A stretch of 64,000 bases of DNA, from the NCBI RefSeq assembly GCF_011067745.1, contig NZ_JAAMPJ010000017.1, positions 1 to 64,000 on the forward strand, written 5' to 3'. A program made the position numbers and the translations under genes. The notes beneath the pieces are model-generated. The model was not told the origin of the DNA, made no database searches, and saw only the letters and a program-made list of their open reading frames with translations. Every line of letters starts with the position of its first letter. The first letter of the stretch is position 1. Of this stretch, positions 31,475 through 40,233 are shown one piece after another. The DNA is from Lentzea alba. GTDB taxonomy: Bacteria; Actinomycetota; Actinomycetes; Mycobacteriales; Pseudonocardiaceae.

Positions 31475-32307
31475 TGGAGGCCCTCCAAGATGTTGTCGAT
31501 CACCCCCCTCGATTCTTCACGATCGAGGGCGACGGCCGCGAGCCGCTTCACCCTGTCCTCGTACAGCGCGACGGTTTCCTTGTCGTCGAAGAACAAGCCG
31601 CAGTTCAGGGTGTCCAGGAAGACCAGTGGCGGGTACTTCGGAAACCTCATCAGCCGGAAGTCACCCGCCGCGCCCGCGTGCATGCCGATCGACCGCGGAA
31701 TGACGTGAAAGTTGATGTACGCACGCACCGACATCCGCAGCAGATGGGCCAGTTGGTCACGCCACACGTCTTCGCCACCCACCGGCAACCAGAGTGCCTG
31801 CTCGTGCACCAGGAAGGTGAACGTCCTGCCAGGCCTCAGGATCTCCGCCCGCGCAATCCTCGCGGCCACGACCTTCGGGACATCGTCTTTGTCGATGGGC
31901 CCGGCCTCTGTGACGTGGTGCGTGTACTCAGGCGTCTGCAGAACACCGGGCACGAGCGACATCGCCCAGTCGATGATCTCGGAGGATTCCTTCTCGTGGC
32001 TGATGAGCGTGCGCAACTGGTCCGGCACGCCGTCCTCGGGGAACAGGAGAAGGCCCTTCTCCCCCGCCTCCGCGTACAGGCTCATCAACCGACGCCGTTC
32101 CGCGAGCGGAACCCGACAGTAGGCGAGCAACACCTCGACCTGGTGCTCGTCGAGGCCGCGTTTGCCGTTGACGGCTTCCGAGATCTGCGCCTCGTCGAAG
32201 TCCAGCACTTCGGCCAGCCTGCGTTGGGTCAGGTCGGTGGTGGCGATGGCGGCGCGAAGGCCGTTGCCGAACTCGCGGCCCAGGACGTTCGACTCTCTTT
32301 TGGGCAT
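31471..32307 (-). CDS. WhiJ-like HTH regulator with DUF5753 domain
   Basis: 278 aa. The N-terminal XRE helix-turn-helix is LTQRRLAEVLDFDEAQISEAVNGKRG, and residues 90-270 fit DUF5753 (SSEIIDWAMSLVPGVLQTPEYT, FTFLVHEQALW). It is translated with the DUF397 gene; the pair is a standard actinobacterial regulatory module, sometimes toxin-antitoxin-like. It lies just downstream of a broken Uma2 gene and the conservon, all on one strand. Confidence 0.88.
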   Translation of the reverse strand: MPKRESNVLGREFGNGLRAAIATTDLTQRRLAEVLDFDEAQISEAVNGKRGLDEHQVEVLLAYCRVPLAERRRLMSLYAEAGEKGLLLFPEDGVPDQLRTLISHEKESSEIIDWAMSLVPGVLQTPEYTHHVTEAGPIDKDDVPKVVAARIARAEILRPGRTFTFLVHEQALWLPVGGEDVWRDQLAHLLRMSVRAYINFHVIPRSIGMHAGAAGDFRLMRFPKYPPLVFLDTLNCGLFFDDKETVALYEDRVKRLAAVALDREESRGVIDNILEGLQ

Positions 32308-32353
32308 GCCGGAAAACTAGAAGGCGGAAACCTCCCGGCTCCATTGTTTCGCC

Positions 32354-32855
32354 TCAAAACGCCCTGAAGGTGGGAGCCTTGGAAAAGCTCCAAAGACGAG
32401 GCTTGTGGAGATCGGCGGGGTCCAAGCTGATTGCCGGGTGTCAACGTCACGACGTCCGAGTAGACGCCGTCATTCAGCCGGTGGCAGTAGATGACCGGAC
32501 CATACGCACCGTCGAGTTCGACTCGCCAGTACGCGGGCACACCGGCCGCGGCCAGAGCAGCCGGCTTCTCCAGGTGATCGCTCTTCTTCGTGGACGGGCT
32601 GACGATCTCCACCGCCAGCGCGACGTTCGCGACGTCCACGGACACCGTCTCGATGCGTTCAGTCGTCACGACCACGTCCGGGATGTAGCCGAACCGGTCG
32701 CCCGCGCGTTGGTGCTTCACTGCCTGGACCGGGATCGCGACGAACCGCCCATCGCTCAGCTCGATGCGGCAGCCTTCCAGGGGATCAAGGCTCTCCCACA
32801 CGAAACAGTGGCTAGGAGCCCACGCGGCCTCCCAGCCACTGTTCGTCAGCAACAC
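32354..32855 (-). pseudogene. Uma2-family nuclease-like gene, broken
   Basis: The frame encodes an unmistakable Uma2 core (ALAVEIVSPSTKKSDHLEKP, then VPAYWRVELDGAYG). Two defects are visible. About 40-60 residues are missing between the GRFVAIPVQAVKHQRA region and PDVVV, where the family has its His-containing helix. Near the C-terminus the typical LDPADL end appears only in a shifted frame, giving LDPADLHKPRLWSF and a stop at 32354, so a single-base indel is likely. The intact protein would have a PD-(D/E)xK-like fold. The frame that runs on into the HTH gene is not meaningful. Confidence 0.7.
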
Positions 32856-32890
32856 GACCGGAAAGAGCTACCCCTTGGAGCTGCTCCAAG

Positions 32891-33508
32891 TCAGCAGACA
32901 GGCGCCAGCGGGGTCGTCTCGTCAGGCCCCGGCCGGCGCCGCCACCGGTCCAGCTTCGCGTGCTCGGTCAGCGTGATCAGCGCCTCCCGCACGGACAGCC
33001 GCACCCGCGGGTCGCAATCCACGACCGGCACCTCGGGAGCGATGCCCATGCCCCGGATGATCGCCTTCACGTCCGACCGGACAGACGCGTGCACGTTGTT
33101 CAACGCCAGCACGTAGGGGATCCGGTGGTCCTCGAAGTACCGCATCGCGTCCACGGAGTCCGCGGGCCGCATCACGTCGAAGAGCACCACGGCACCGACG
33201 GCGCCGCGCACCACGTCGTTCCAGCCCGCGCGGGCGTCCTGCCACTGCGGGGCGACGAACAGGTGCAAGGCCAGGCCGGGGTCGAGCCACACCCGGCCGA
33301 ACTGGATGCGCACCAGCTCGGTGACCAGACCCGCGCGTTCCGGTGGGAGCGCTGTCATGGTCAGCAGATCGTTTTCCACGATCGACCTGATGAAGGTGCT
33401 CTTGCCAACGCCGAAGCCACCGGCGACGACGACTTTTGCCGAGGTCAGCTCCCGACCGGGCGGCCCGGGGGGCCCGAATTCGGGAAATCTAGAGCCGACG
33501 TAGTCCAC
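32891..33508 (-). CDS. cvnD: conservon GTPase-like protein CvnD, divergent
   Basis: 205 aa. P-loop GGFGVGKST is intact. The DxxG-region, usually GTPGQ in CvnD, reads VAPQWQ, and the NKxD-region reads ALNNVHAS, so nucleotide specificity or switching may be altered. RGAVGAVVLFDVMRPADSVDAM is the typical CvnD stretch. In streptomycetes CvnD works with CvnA-C as a G-protein-coupled-like signalling complex at the membrane. It overlaps cvnC by 20 bp. It ends 35 bp before the Uma2 pseudogene. Confidence 0.85.
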   Translation of the reverse strand: MDYVGSRFPEFGPPGPPGRELTSAKVVVAGGFGVGKSTFIRSIVENDLLTMTALPPERAGLVTELVRIQFGRVWLDPGLALHLFVAPQWQDARAGWNDVVRGAVGAVVLFDVMRPADSVDAMRYFEDHRIPYVLALNNVHASVRSDVKAIIRGMGIAPEVPVVDCDPRVRLSVREALITLTEHAKLDRWRRRPGPDETTPLAPVC

Positions 33509-34037
33509 TCAGCACTCTCTCCATCAACCCGAGGTCCGGCACAGCACCACCCGCGGAAACAGTCTGATGCACGTCCACCAGACCTCGTTCCGCCATGTCG
33601 CCGAGCAACACCTTCACGACTCCCAGTGGGAGCCGCATCAGTGCGGCCACCTCCGCGACGGATCGCGGTGAGCGGCACAACTCGACGACGTGTTGGTGCT
33701 CAGCCTGCAAGATACCTGCAGACTGCCGACTCTGATCATTCGCGGAGACAAGTGTCTCGATCTCGAGGTTGATGTTCGACCGAGTGCGCCCACCCGTCCA
33801 GGCATATGCACGCACGATCGAGGCGTCCTGAGGCTCCACCGCGGGAGACTCATCCGCCGGCAATTGTTCTTGCGGTACAACGGGAGTTGCTTCCCGCGCG
33901 GGCACCGGGGACGACGGCGTGCGCGTTCGCTTGCGGCCCGAGTCCAGGGAAAACCCGTTCATCAGGTCGGCGAACGTCTGCTCGGCGGGCGTCTCAGCCC
34001 GTCTGCGTCGTCGGTGCGCGTCAGCGGCCGAACTCAT
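33489..34037 (-). CDS. cvnC: conservon protein CvnC (DUF742)
   Basis: 182 aa. A polar, Pro-rich N-terminus is followed by the DUF742 domain (VRAYAWTGGRTRSN, then a winged-helix-like RSVAEVAALMRLPLGVVKVLLGDM). It is the third gene of the conservon, 4 bp after cvnB, and likely links the kinase-like CvnA to the GTPase CvnD. The N-terminal tail is longer than the domain needs. Confidence 0.88.
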   Translation of the reverse strand: MSSAADAHRRRRRAETPAEQTFADLMNGFSLDSGRKRTRTPSSPVPAREATPVVPQEQLPADESPAVEPQDASIVRAYAWTGGRTRSNINLEIETLVSANDQSRQSAGILQAEHQHVVELCRSPRSVAEVAALMRLPLGVVKVLLGDMAERGLVDVHQTVSAGGAVPDLGLMERVLSGLRRL

Positions 34038-34041
34038 GGAT

Positions 34042-34458
34042 TCACCTCACGCTGTGCAGCTGCGCTCGCAGTTCGGGAGTGAGGATCTGGCCCACCTGGT
34101 CGACAACCACGGTCATCTCGTAGGCCACTTGGCCGACGTCGCTGTCGGGGGCGGCGAGAACCGCCAAACAAGACCCGTCTCGAATGGACATGAGAAGCAT
34201 GATCCCGTAGTCCATCTCGATCACGGTGCGCAACACTCCGCCACCTTCGAAGCATCGTGAAGCGCTCATCGTCAGCGCCGCGACACCGGAGGCGATCGCC
34301 GCCAGCTGCTCGGCGCGGTCCGGGGGCAGGCCTGTCGACTTGGTGAGCAACAGGCCGTCCACCGAGATGACGATCGCGTGGGCGACTCCGGCCACGCGAT
34401 CGGTGAAGTTCGTGATCAACCAGCCGAACTGGTCCACCTGGCGTGACTGCGTGCTCAT
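34042..34458 (-). CDS. cvnB: conservon protein CvnB (roadblock/LC7)
   Basis: 138 aa roadblock/LC7 protein. FGWLITNFTDRVAGVAHAIVISVDGLLL is the family start, and LAAPDSDVGQVAYEM lies near the end. It probably regulates the CvnD GTPase. The ATG overlaps the cvnA stop (ATGA). Confidence 0.92.
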   Translation of the reverse strand: MSTQSRQVDQFGWLITNFTDRVAGVAHAIVISVDGLLLTKSTGLPPDRAEQLAAIASGVAALTMSASRCFEGGGVLRTVIEMDYGIMLLMSIRDGSCLAVLAAPDSDVGQVAYEMTVVVDQVGQILTPELRAQLHSVR

Positions 34459-37070
34459 GCCTTCTCCCCGTTCCGCTGGCCGTTCCCCTGGCCGTTTCCG
34501 TTCCCGTTGCTTCCCAGCGGGGCCTGACGCAGGCCCGTCTGGTAGCTCGCGAGAAAGCCTCGTGCTCGTTCCGGATCACGTCTGTGGCCCACGGCAGGAC
34601 GTGTGCCGTTCTCGGGACGTTCAGCGAGGTCGGGGAGCAGATTCTTACGTGGTGCCCGTTTCGGCAACCCGGCATCCGTCTCGCCGGCGTCCGTGGCGGG
34701 GTCGCCGGCCTGTTCCCAGACCGTCCCGCCGGGCTTCTTGCCGAACCAGGACGCCACTACGGACGGTGACGACGCAGGTGGGGGCGATTGGTCACCGTTG
34801 ACCGGTTCGCCCGAGACTCCGCTCCCGGAAAACCAGGAAGACGTTGTCTCATTTGGTGTCTCAACAGGCACGGGGTTTTCAACGACGGACGCCGGGCGCG
34901 GGTTGCGCTGCGGCAGCGCCTCGTCGATCGCGGCGCCGCGGAACGAGGTCCACTCGGCCGACTCCCGAGGGTGCTCGATGGCCGGCGCGGGCGTGGGCGG
35001 CGGGGCGAGGTTCGGGGTCTTCACGACCACGTGCGGCTCTTTGGCGGCCTGCGGCTGCTTGGGCAGCTGCTTGGGCTGGGGCAGCGCGGCGTGCCGTGGC
35101 GGAGCAACAGCCTGAGCGTCCTCGTGCGAGCGGACGAGCTCCGACGGCACGAGCACGAACGCGCGCAGGCCTTCCCTGCCCTCACCGGCCGACCGCAGCC
35201 GGACGGTGATGCCGTGGCGGGACGCGAGACGGCCGACGACGAACAGACCCATCTGACGCGAGACGGGCACGTCTTCTTCTGTCCCCGACGACAACCGTTC
35301 GTTGGCCTCGGTGAGTTCGGCGGGACCCATGCCGATGCCCTGGTCGGCCACCTCGACGAGCACCGAGCCCTGCTGGTCGATCCGCGAGCCGATCATGACC
35401 TGGGTGGCGGGCGCGGAGAACGCGGTGGCGTTGTCCAGCAGCTCCGCGACGAGCCGGACGAGGTCGCTGGCCGCGTAGCCGACGATCTCGACGGACGGCG
35501 TCGACTTCACCACGACCCGTTGGTAGTGCTCGATCTCCGACGCGGCGGCGCGCAGCACGTCGGCCAGCGGGACGGGCTGGTGGAAGCGGCGGGCGACGTC
35601 GGTGCCGGACAGCACCATCAGGTTCTCGTTGTTGCGGCGCATGCGCGTCGCGAGGTGGTCGAGCTTGAAGAGGTTGGCGAGCTGCTCGGGGTTCTCCTCG
35701 TGGCGCTCCAGCTCCTCCATGAGCTTGAGCTGGCGCTCGACGAGGCCCTGCGAGCGGCGCGACAGGTTGACGAAGATGTTCTTCATGCCCGACCGCAGCG
35801 ACGACTGCTCGACCGCGGACCGGATGGCCTGCTCGTGCACGGCGTCGAACGCGCGCGCCAGCTGGCCGAACTCCTCGGTGGTGTGCACGGGCACCGGTTC
35901 GATCTCGGTGTCCGGCTTGCGGTCCGCGCGGATCGCGGCGACGACCTCGGGGAGGTGGTGGTGCGCCACGTCGAGCGCGGAGTGCCGCAGCTCGGACAGC
36001 GAGCGCAGCAGGTAGCGGCCGATGACGAAGCCGAGGGCGCCGGCGATGATCAGCATCGCGAGCAGGATGACCGCGGCGGCGCCGGCCTTGTTGGACGTGT
36101 CGTCCTGCAGCTGGGCGGCGGAGTTCGCGAGCTCGTCCTGCAGCTGGCGGGCGACCTGTTCCATCAGGCGGGCGGTGGTGCCGGAGGCCTTGTTCCACTC
36201 ATCGACGGCGATGCCGAACGACGGCGGCGGCTTCGGCTGGCCGGGACGCGTCGTCACCGGGGTGCCGTCCGGCTGCGTGAGCGCGCGCTCGACCAGTGCG
36301 GACCGGCTCGCGACGGCGGCGCCGGTGACGGTCTGGTCGTACTCGCGGCGCTGTTCGGTGGTGCCGACCGCCTGGAAGTCGTTGATGCGGTCCTGCAGCC
36401 GGATGTCGGACTGCTCCAGCATGCGGACCTCCGGGCCGAGCAGCCTGCCCCGCCCGATCCCGGCTAACACGATCGCGTGCTGCAGCGAGACCTGCTCCTG
36501 CGCGATGACCATGTTGTGCAGCGCGAGCGCGGTGCCCGAGATGATCTCGTCGCCGAAGTGGCTGACGAGCGCCTGTTCGAAGTCCAGCAACGACTTCACG
36601 ACCGAGGTGTAGCCGGTGGTGCCGCCCGTCGGGTCGCCTCCGTCGCCGCCCTGGGACACCTTCTCCCGCAGGTTCTTCAACGTCTCCAGCTGGGCGTTGA
36701 CCTCGCTGAAGCGGTTGCGCGCGACGTCGCTCAGCCCGTCGGTGCGCTCGACCCGGCGGCGCGCGGTCGCGGCGGCGTTGTCGGTGGCGCTGATCTGGTT
36801 CTGGTAGGCGCCGACGCCGGAACCGCTGGTCGCGCTCTGGGCGGCGAGCGTGCGTTCCTGCTGGACGCTGGAGATCAAAGGAGCGAGATCCGCCCGCAGC
36901 CGGACCAGGCCCTGCATCTGCACGTAGTTGTTCGACCGGTCGACGTAACCGGAGATCTGCAGCGCGCCCGCGCCGACCGCCACGGCCACCGGCACGAGCA
37001 GCACGACGCCGAGCTTGACCGGCAGGCGCCAGTTGCGCCAGTCGCTGATCTTTCTCCACTCGACATTCAC
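34455..37070 (-). CDS. cvnA: conservon sensor kinase-like protein CvnA
   Basis: 871 aa. A first transmembrane helix (about 18-37) is followed by an extracytoplasmic helical nitrate/nitrite-sensing (NIT) type domain, a second helix near 335-360, HAMP, and a HATPase domain (VRLVAELLDNATAFSAP; VADQGIGMG; MGLFVVGRLASRHGI). The C-terminal 200 residues are Pro-rich and unstructured. No clear phospho-acceptor His box is seen, as usual in CvnA. It heads the operon cvnA-B-C-D; a dyad-rich region lies upstream. Confidence 0.9.
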   Translation of the reverse strand: MNVEWRKISDWRNWRLPVKLGVVLLVPVAVAVGAGALQISGYVDRSNNYVQMQGLVRLRADLAPLISSVQQERTLAAQSATSGSGVGAYQNQISATDNAAATARRRVERTDGLSDVARNRFSEVNAQLETLKNLREKVSQGGDGGDPTGGTTGYTSVVKSLLDFEQALVSHFGDEIISGTALALHNMVIAQEQVSLQHAIVLAGIGRGRLLGPEVRMLEQSDIRLQDRINDFQAVGTTEQRREYDQTVTGAAVASRSALVERALTQPDGTPVTTRPGQPKPPPSFGIAVDEWNKASGTTARLMEQVARQLQDELANSAAQLQDDTSNKAGAAAVILLAMLIIAGALGFVIGRYLLRSLSELRHSALDVAHHHLPEVVAAIRADRKPDTEIEPVPVHTTEEFGQLARAFDAVHEQAIRSAVEQSSLRSGMKNIFVNLSRRSQGLVERQLKLMEELERHEENPEQLANLFKLDHLATRMRRNNENLMVLSGTDVARRFHQPVPLADVLRAAASEIEHYQRVVVKSTPSVEIVGYAASDLVRLVAELLDNATAFSAPATQVMIGSRIDQQGSVLVEVADQGIGMGPAELTEANERLSSGTEEDVPVSRQMGLFVVGRLASRHGITVRLRSAGEGREGLRAFVLVPSELVRSHEDAQAVAPPRHAALPQPKQLPKQPQAAKEPHVVVKTPNLAPPPTPAPAIEHPRESAEWTSFRGAAIDEALPQRNPRPASVVENPVPVETPNETTSSWFSGSGVSGEPVNGDQSPPPASSPSVVASWFGKKPGGTVWEQAGDPATDAGETDAGLPKRAPRKNLLPDLAERPENGTRPAVGHRRDPERARGFLASYQTGLRQAPLGSNGNGNGQGNGQRNGEKA

Positions 37071-37145
37071 GAAATGGTCCCCAAGGCGCGCTCGAAGTGC
37101 CCCACTATCGGCTACCTCCTGGCCTGGTGAATCCCCGCGAGTCGA

Positions 37146-37187
37146 GACACCCGCCGCTCGATATCGAGATCAGCCGTATCGGGTGTC
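37146..37187. promoter_or_regulatory. nested dyads upstream of the conservon
   Basis: GACACCCG (37146-37153) and CGGGTGTC (37180-37187) flank the perfect 12-bp palindrome CTCGATATCGAG (37157-37168). The array lies 76 bp upstream of cvnA and 217 bp upstream of the DUF485 gene. It is a probable regulator site. The rest of the 333-bp spacer shows no gene; a TGACGC/GCGTCA pair (37211, 37252) is a further weak dyad. Confidence 0.5.
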
Positions 37188-37403
37188 AGCGGATAGTAGG
37201 CCAGAGAGCGTGACGCGACAACGACCTGGGCCGTGTACGACTCGTCACCCAGCGTCACAGCCCACCTCATGGGGTGGTCCTACGGCTTCAAGGGATTGAC
37301 TCATCGCCACGCGTGGTTACGCTTGCGCCCTCCACCCCCGGTTCAGCCGCGGCCTCCGCGCAGGCGCTCGCCGGGCACTCCCCGTAACGAATGCGAGCGG
37401 TTG

Positions 37404-37814
37404 ATGACGAAGGCGCTGCCCTCCGTGTCACGCCCGGCTGTGCCCGGATTCGCGACCTTTGAAGAGCCTCATCACTCATTGCTCATCGATGGTGACGGTG
37501 AGCCTGATTTCGGCGCGATCCAAACGAGCGAGGATTTCCTCGCGTTGAAGCGCAGGGTGACGCGATTTATTCTCCCCGCGACGGTGCTGTTCCTCACTTG
37601 GTACGTCACGTTCGTATTGCTTTCGGCTTACGCGGCCGACTTCATGAGCACTCGGCTGTTCGGAACAGTGAACGTCGGCCTGACGATGGGATTCCTCCAG
37701 TTCGTCACGACGATCATCATCACAATGGCGTACGCACGTTACTCCAAGAAGAGGCTCGATCCGCAGGTCGAGAAGGTGCGCGCACTCGCAGAAATCGATG
37801 AGGAGCTCGCGTGA
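37404..37814 (+). CDS. DUF485 membrane protein
   Basis: 136 aa from ATG 37404. Two transmembrane helices (FILPATVLFLTWYVTFVLLSAY and VGLTMGFLQFVTTIIITMAYA, named here by their ends) and the intervening loop fit DUF485, the small partner normally cotranscribed with acetate-type symporters. It overlaps the symporter start by four bases (GTGA). The polar N-terminus is longer than in most relatives. An in-frame extension upstream is not supported by a ribosome site. Confidence 0.85.
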   Translation: MTKALPSVSRPAVPGFATFEEPHHSLLIDGDGEPDFGAIQTSEDFLALKRRVTRFILPATVLFLTWYVTFVLLSAYAADFMSTRLFGTVNVGLTMGFLQFVTTIIITMAYARYSKKRLDPQVEKVRALAEIDEELA

Positions 37815-39388
37815 CCGGGACGAACACCGCGATCAACCTGTCCGTTTTCGGCATCTTCGTCCTGCTGACGCTCTACATCGTCTACCGCGCTTCCACGCGG
37901 AACGTGAGCGCCTCGGACTACTACGCCGCGGGCAGCAGCTTCACCGGCACCCAGAACGGCATCGCACTGTCGGGTGACTTCCTCTCCGCCGCGTCGTTCC
38001 TGGGCGTCTCCGGTGCCATCGCGGTGAACGGCTACGACGGCTTCATGTACTCCATCGGCTGGGTCGTCGCCTGGCTGATCGGCCTGATGCTCATCTCGGA
38101 ACGACTGCGCAACACCGGCCGCTACACCATGGGCGACGTCATGGCGTTCCGCATGCGCCAGCGCCCCGTGCGCGCGGCCGCGGCGAACGCGACGCTGGTG
38201 ATCTCGCTCTTCTACATGATCGCGCAGATGGCGGGCGCCGGCGGCCTGATGGCGTTGCTGCTGGACGTCCACAGCAAGGTCGGCCAGGCCATCATCATCG
38301 CCGTCGTCGGCATCGTCATGGTGCTGTACGTGCTGGTCGGCGGCATGAAGGGCACCACCTGGGTGCAGATCATCAAGGCCGTGCTGCTGCTCCTGACGGT
38401 GTCGCTGCTGACGATCTTCCTGATCGGCAAGTTCGGCTTCGACTTCTCGTCGATGCTCGACCGCGCTGCGCAGAAGTCGCCGCTGGGCGAGGCCGTGTTG
38501 TCGCCGGGCGTGAAGTACGGCGCGACGGACCTTTCGAAAATCGACTTCCTGTCCCTGGCGCTCGCGCTGGTGCTCGGCACCGCGTCGCTCCCGCACGTGC
38601 TGATGCGCTTCTACACGGTGCCGAACGCGCGTGAGGCGCGGAAGTCCGTCGTCTGGGCCACCTGGATGATGGCGATCTTCTACTCGTGCACGCTGGTCAT
38701 CGGCTTCGGCGCGATGGCGCTGGTCGGCACGGACAAGATCACCGGTGCTCCTGGCGGCGAGAACTCGGCGGCGCCGCTGCTGGCGTTCCAGGTCGGCGGC
38801 ACGGTGCTGCTCGGCATCGTGTGCGCGGTGGCGTTCGCCACGATCCTCGCCGTGGTCGCGGGTCTGACGCTGACCGCTTCGGCGTCGTTCGCGCACGACG
38901 TCTACGCGAACGTCATCAAGCACGGTGAGGCGGACCCGCGGGACGAGGTCCGCGTCGCCCGCCTCACCGCGGTCTGCGTCGGTGTGCTCGCGATCGTCGG
39001 CGGCATCGCGGCTAACGGTCAGAACGTCGCCTTCCTGGTCGCGCTCGCGTTCGCGCTGGCCGCGTCCGCGAACCTGCCGACGCTGCTGTACTCCATGTTC
39101 TGGAAGCGGTTCAACACGCGCGGCACGTTGTGGAGCATCTACGGCGGTCTCACGTCGTGCGTGCTGCTCATCGTCTTCTCTCCCGCGATCTCCGGGTCGA
39201 AGTCGTCGGTGTTCCCGGACGTGGACTTCGCGTTCTTCCCGCTCTCCAACCCCGGCATCGTGTCGATCCCGCTGTCGTTCCTGGCCGGGTTCCTGGGCAC
39301 GGTCCTGGGCGGCGAGCCGGCGGACCCGGCGAAGCAGTCGGAGATGGAGGTTCGCGGGCTGACCGGCATCGGCTCAGGCCTGCGCTAG
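37811..39388 (+). CDS. actP: cation:acetate symporter-like (SSS family)
   Basis: 525 aa sodium:solute symporter with about thirteen helices. VSASDYYAAGSSFTGTQNGIALSGDFLSAASFLG is the classic ActP N-terminal stretch, and LVLGTASLPHVLMRFYTVPNAREAR is another. It would import acetate or another short monocarboxylate. It is coupled to the DUF485 gene, the standard partner. It ends convergently, overlapping the hydrolase gene by 15 bp. Confidence 0.9.
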   Translation: MTGTNTAINLSVFGIFVLLTLYIVYRASTRNVSASDYYAAGSSFTGTQNGIALSGDFLSAASFLGVSGAIAVNGYDGFMYSIGWVVAWLIGLMLISERLRNTGRYTMGDVMAFRMRQRPVRAAAANATLVISLFYMIAQMAGAGGLMALLLDVHSKVGQAIIIAVVGIVMVLYVLVGGMKGTTWVQIIKAVLLLLTVSLLTIFLIGKFGFDFSSMLDRAAQKSPLGEAVLSPGVKYGATDLSKIDFLSLALALVLGTASLPHVLMRFYTVPNAREARKSVVWATWMMAIFYSCTLVIGFGAMALVGTDKITGAPGGENSAAPLLAFQVGGTVLLGIVCAVAFATILAVVAGLTLTASASFAHDVYANVIKHGEADPRDEVRVARLTAVCVGVLAIVGGIAANGQNVAFLVALAFALAASANLPTLLYSMFWKRFNTRGTLWSIYGGLTSCVLLIVFSPAISGSKSSVFPDVDFAFFPLSNPGIVSIPLSFLAGFLGTVLGGEPADPAKQSEMEVRGLTGIGSGLR

Positions 39389-40159
39389 CAGCTCTGCCAC
39401 CGCTTTGTTGAAGACCTCGGGGCGTTCCAGGTTCGGCATGTGGGCGGCGCCGTCGACCACGACCAGCGTCGAACCCGGAACGCGCTCGTGCATGTACTCG
39501 GCGTCTTTCACCGGGGTGTACTCGTCATCGCTGCCCACCACCACGAGCGTCGGCACGGTGATTGCTTCGAGTGTCGCCGTGTAGTCAGGCCGTTCCGCAC
39601 GGCCCCTCAGTGCCGCCGCAGCACCCTCCGGCGAAGCGTTGTGCATCATGTTCGCGACGTGCTCACCGGCCGCGGTGTTGTGCGGTGCCACCATCTTCCA
39701 CAGCACCTCGGTGGCGTAGCCGGACATGCCCTCGCGCAGCAGGCGATCCGCCATGTCGTTGCGGTTCTTGCGACCCTGCGGGGTCTCGGCCTGGGCGAAC
39801 GTGTCGGCGAGGACGAGGCCGCGCAGGCGTTCGGGGAACGTCCGCGCGCACTCCATGACGATCTGCCCGCCCATCGACAGGCCGGCGAGCACGAACTTCT
39901 CCACGCCGAGGTGGTCGAGCAGTCCGGCGATGTCGTGCGCGAACACGTCCAGCGTCGTGATGCCGGGGACGACCGTGGTCTCGCCGTAGCCGCGCAGGTC
40001 CGCGGCGATCACCCGCCACCCCGCCGCGGTGAAGTGCTCGACCTGCGGCCGCCACATCGAGCGGTCGAACGGATGCCCGTGCACCAGCACCAGCACGTCG
40101 TCGCCCGTGCCTTCGTCGTCGTACCCGATGGTGATGCCGTTGACGTTCGCGGTGGTCAT
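39374..40159 (-). CDS. alpha/beta hydrolase
   Basis: 261 aa from ATG 40159 (MTTANVNGITIGY). The oxyanion strand is VLVHGHPFDRSMW, the nucleophile elbow is LAGLSMGG, the acid is in VVVGSDDEYTP, and the catalytic His is in VDGAAHMPNLE. It is related to 3-oxoadipate enol-lactonase and non-haem haloperoxidase-like hydrolases; the substrate is unknown. It is divergent from a MocR regulator, a common arrangement that suggests joint control. Confidence 0.88.
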   Translation of the reverse strand: MTTANVNGITIGYDDEGTGDDVLVLVHGHPFDRSMWRPQVEHFTAAGWRVIAADLRGYGETTVVPGITTLDVFAHDIAGLLDHLGVEKFVLAGLSMGGQIVMECARTFPERLRGLVLADTFAQAETPQGRKNRNDMADRLLREGMSGYATEVLWKMVAPHNTAAGEHVANMMHNASPEGAAAALRGRAERPDYTATLEAITVPTLVVVGSDDEYTPVKDAEYMHERVPGSTLVVVDGAAHMPNLERPEVFNKAVAELLAQA

Positions 40160-40185
40160 GATCCTGACCGTAACCAGGGCTTTTG

Positions 40186-40219
40186 CTCGGTACAATCAAA
40201 ACATTGCTCTCGGTGCAAT
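40186..40219 (+). promoter_or_regulatory. direct repeats CTCGGTRCAAT before the MocR gene
   Basis: CTCGGTACAAT (40186-40196) and CTCGGTGCAAT (40209-40219), 23 bp start to start, lie in the 74-bp spacer between the divergent hydrolase and MocR genes. MocR regulators often bind direct repeats, so this is a likely autoregulatory site. TACAAT may also act as a -10 box. Confidence 0.55.
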
Positions 40220-40233
40220 TGGGGATCTCGACC

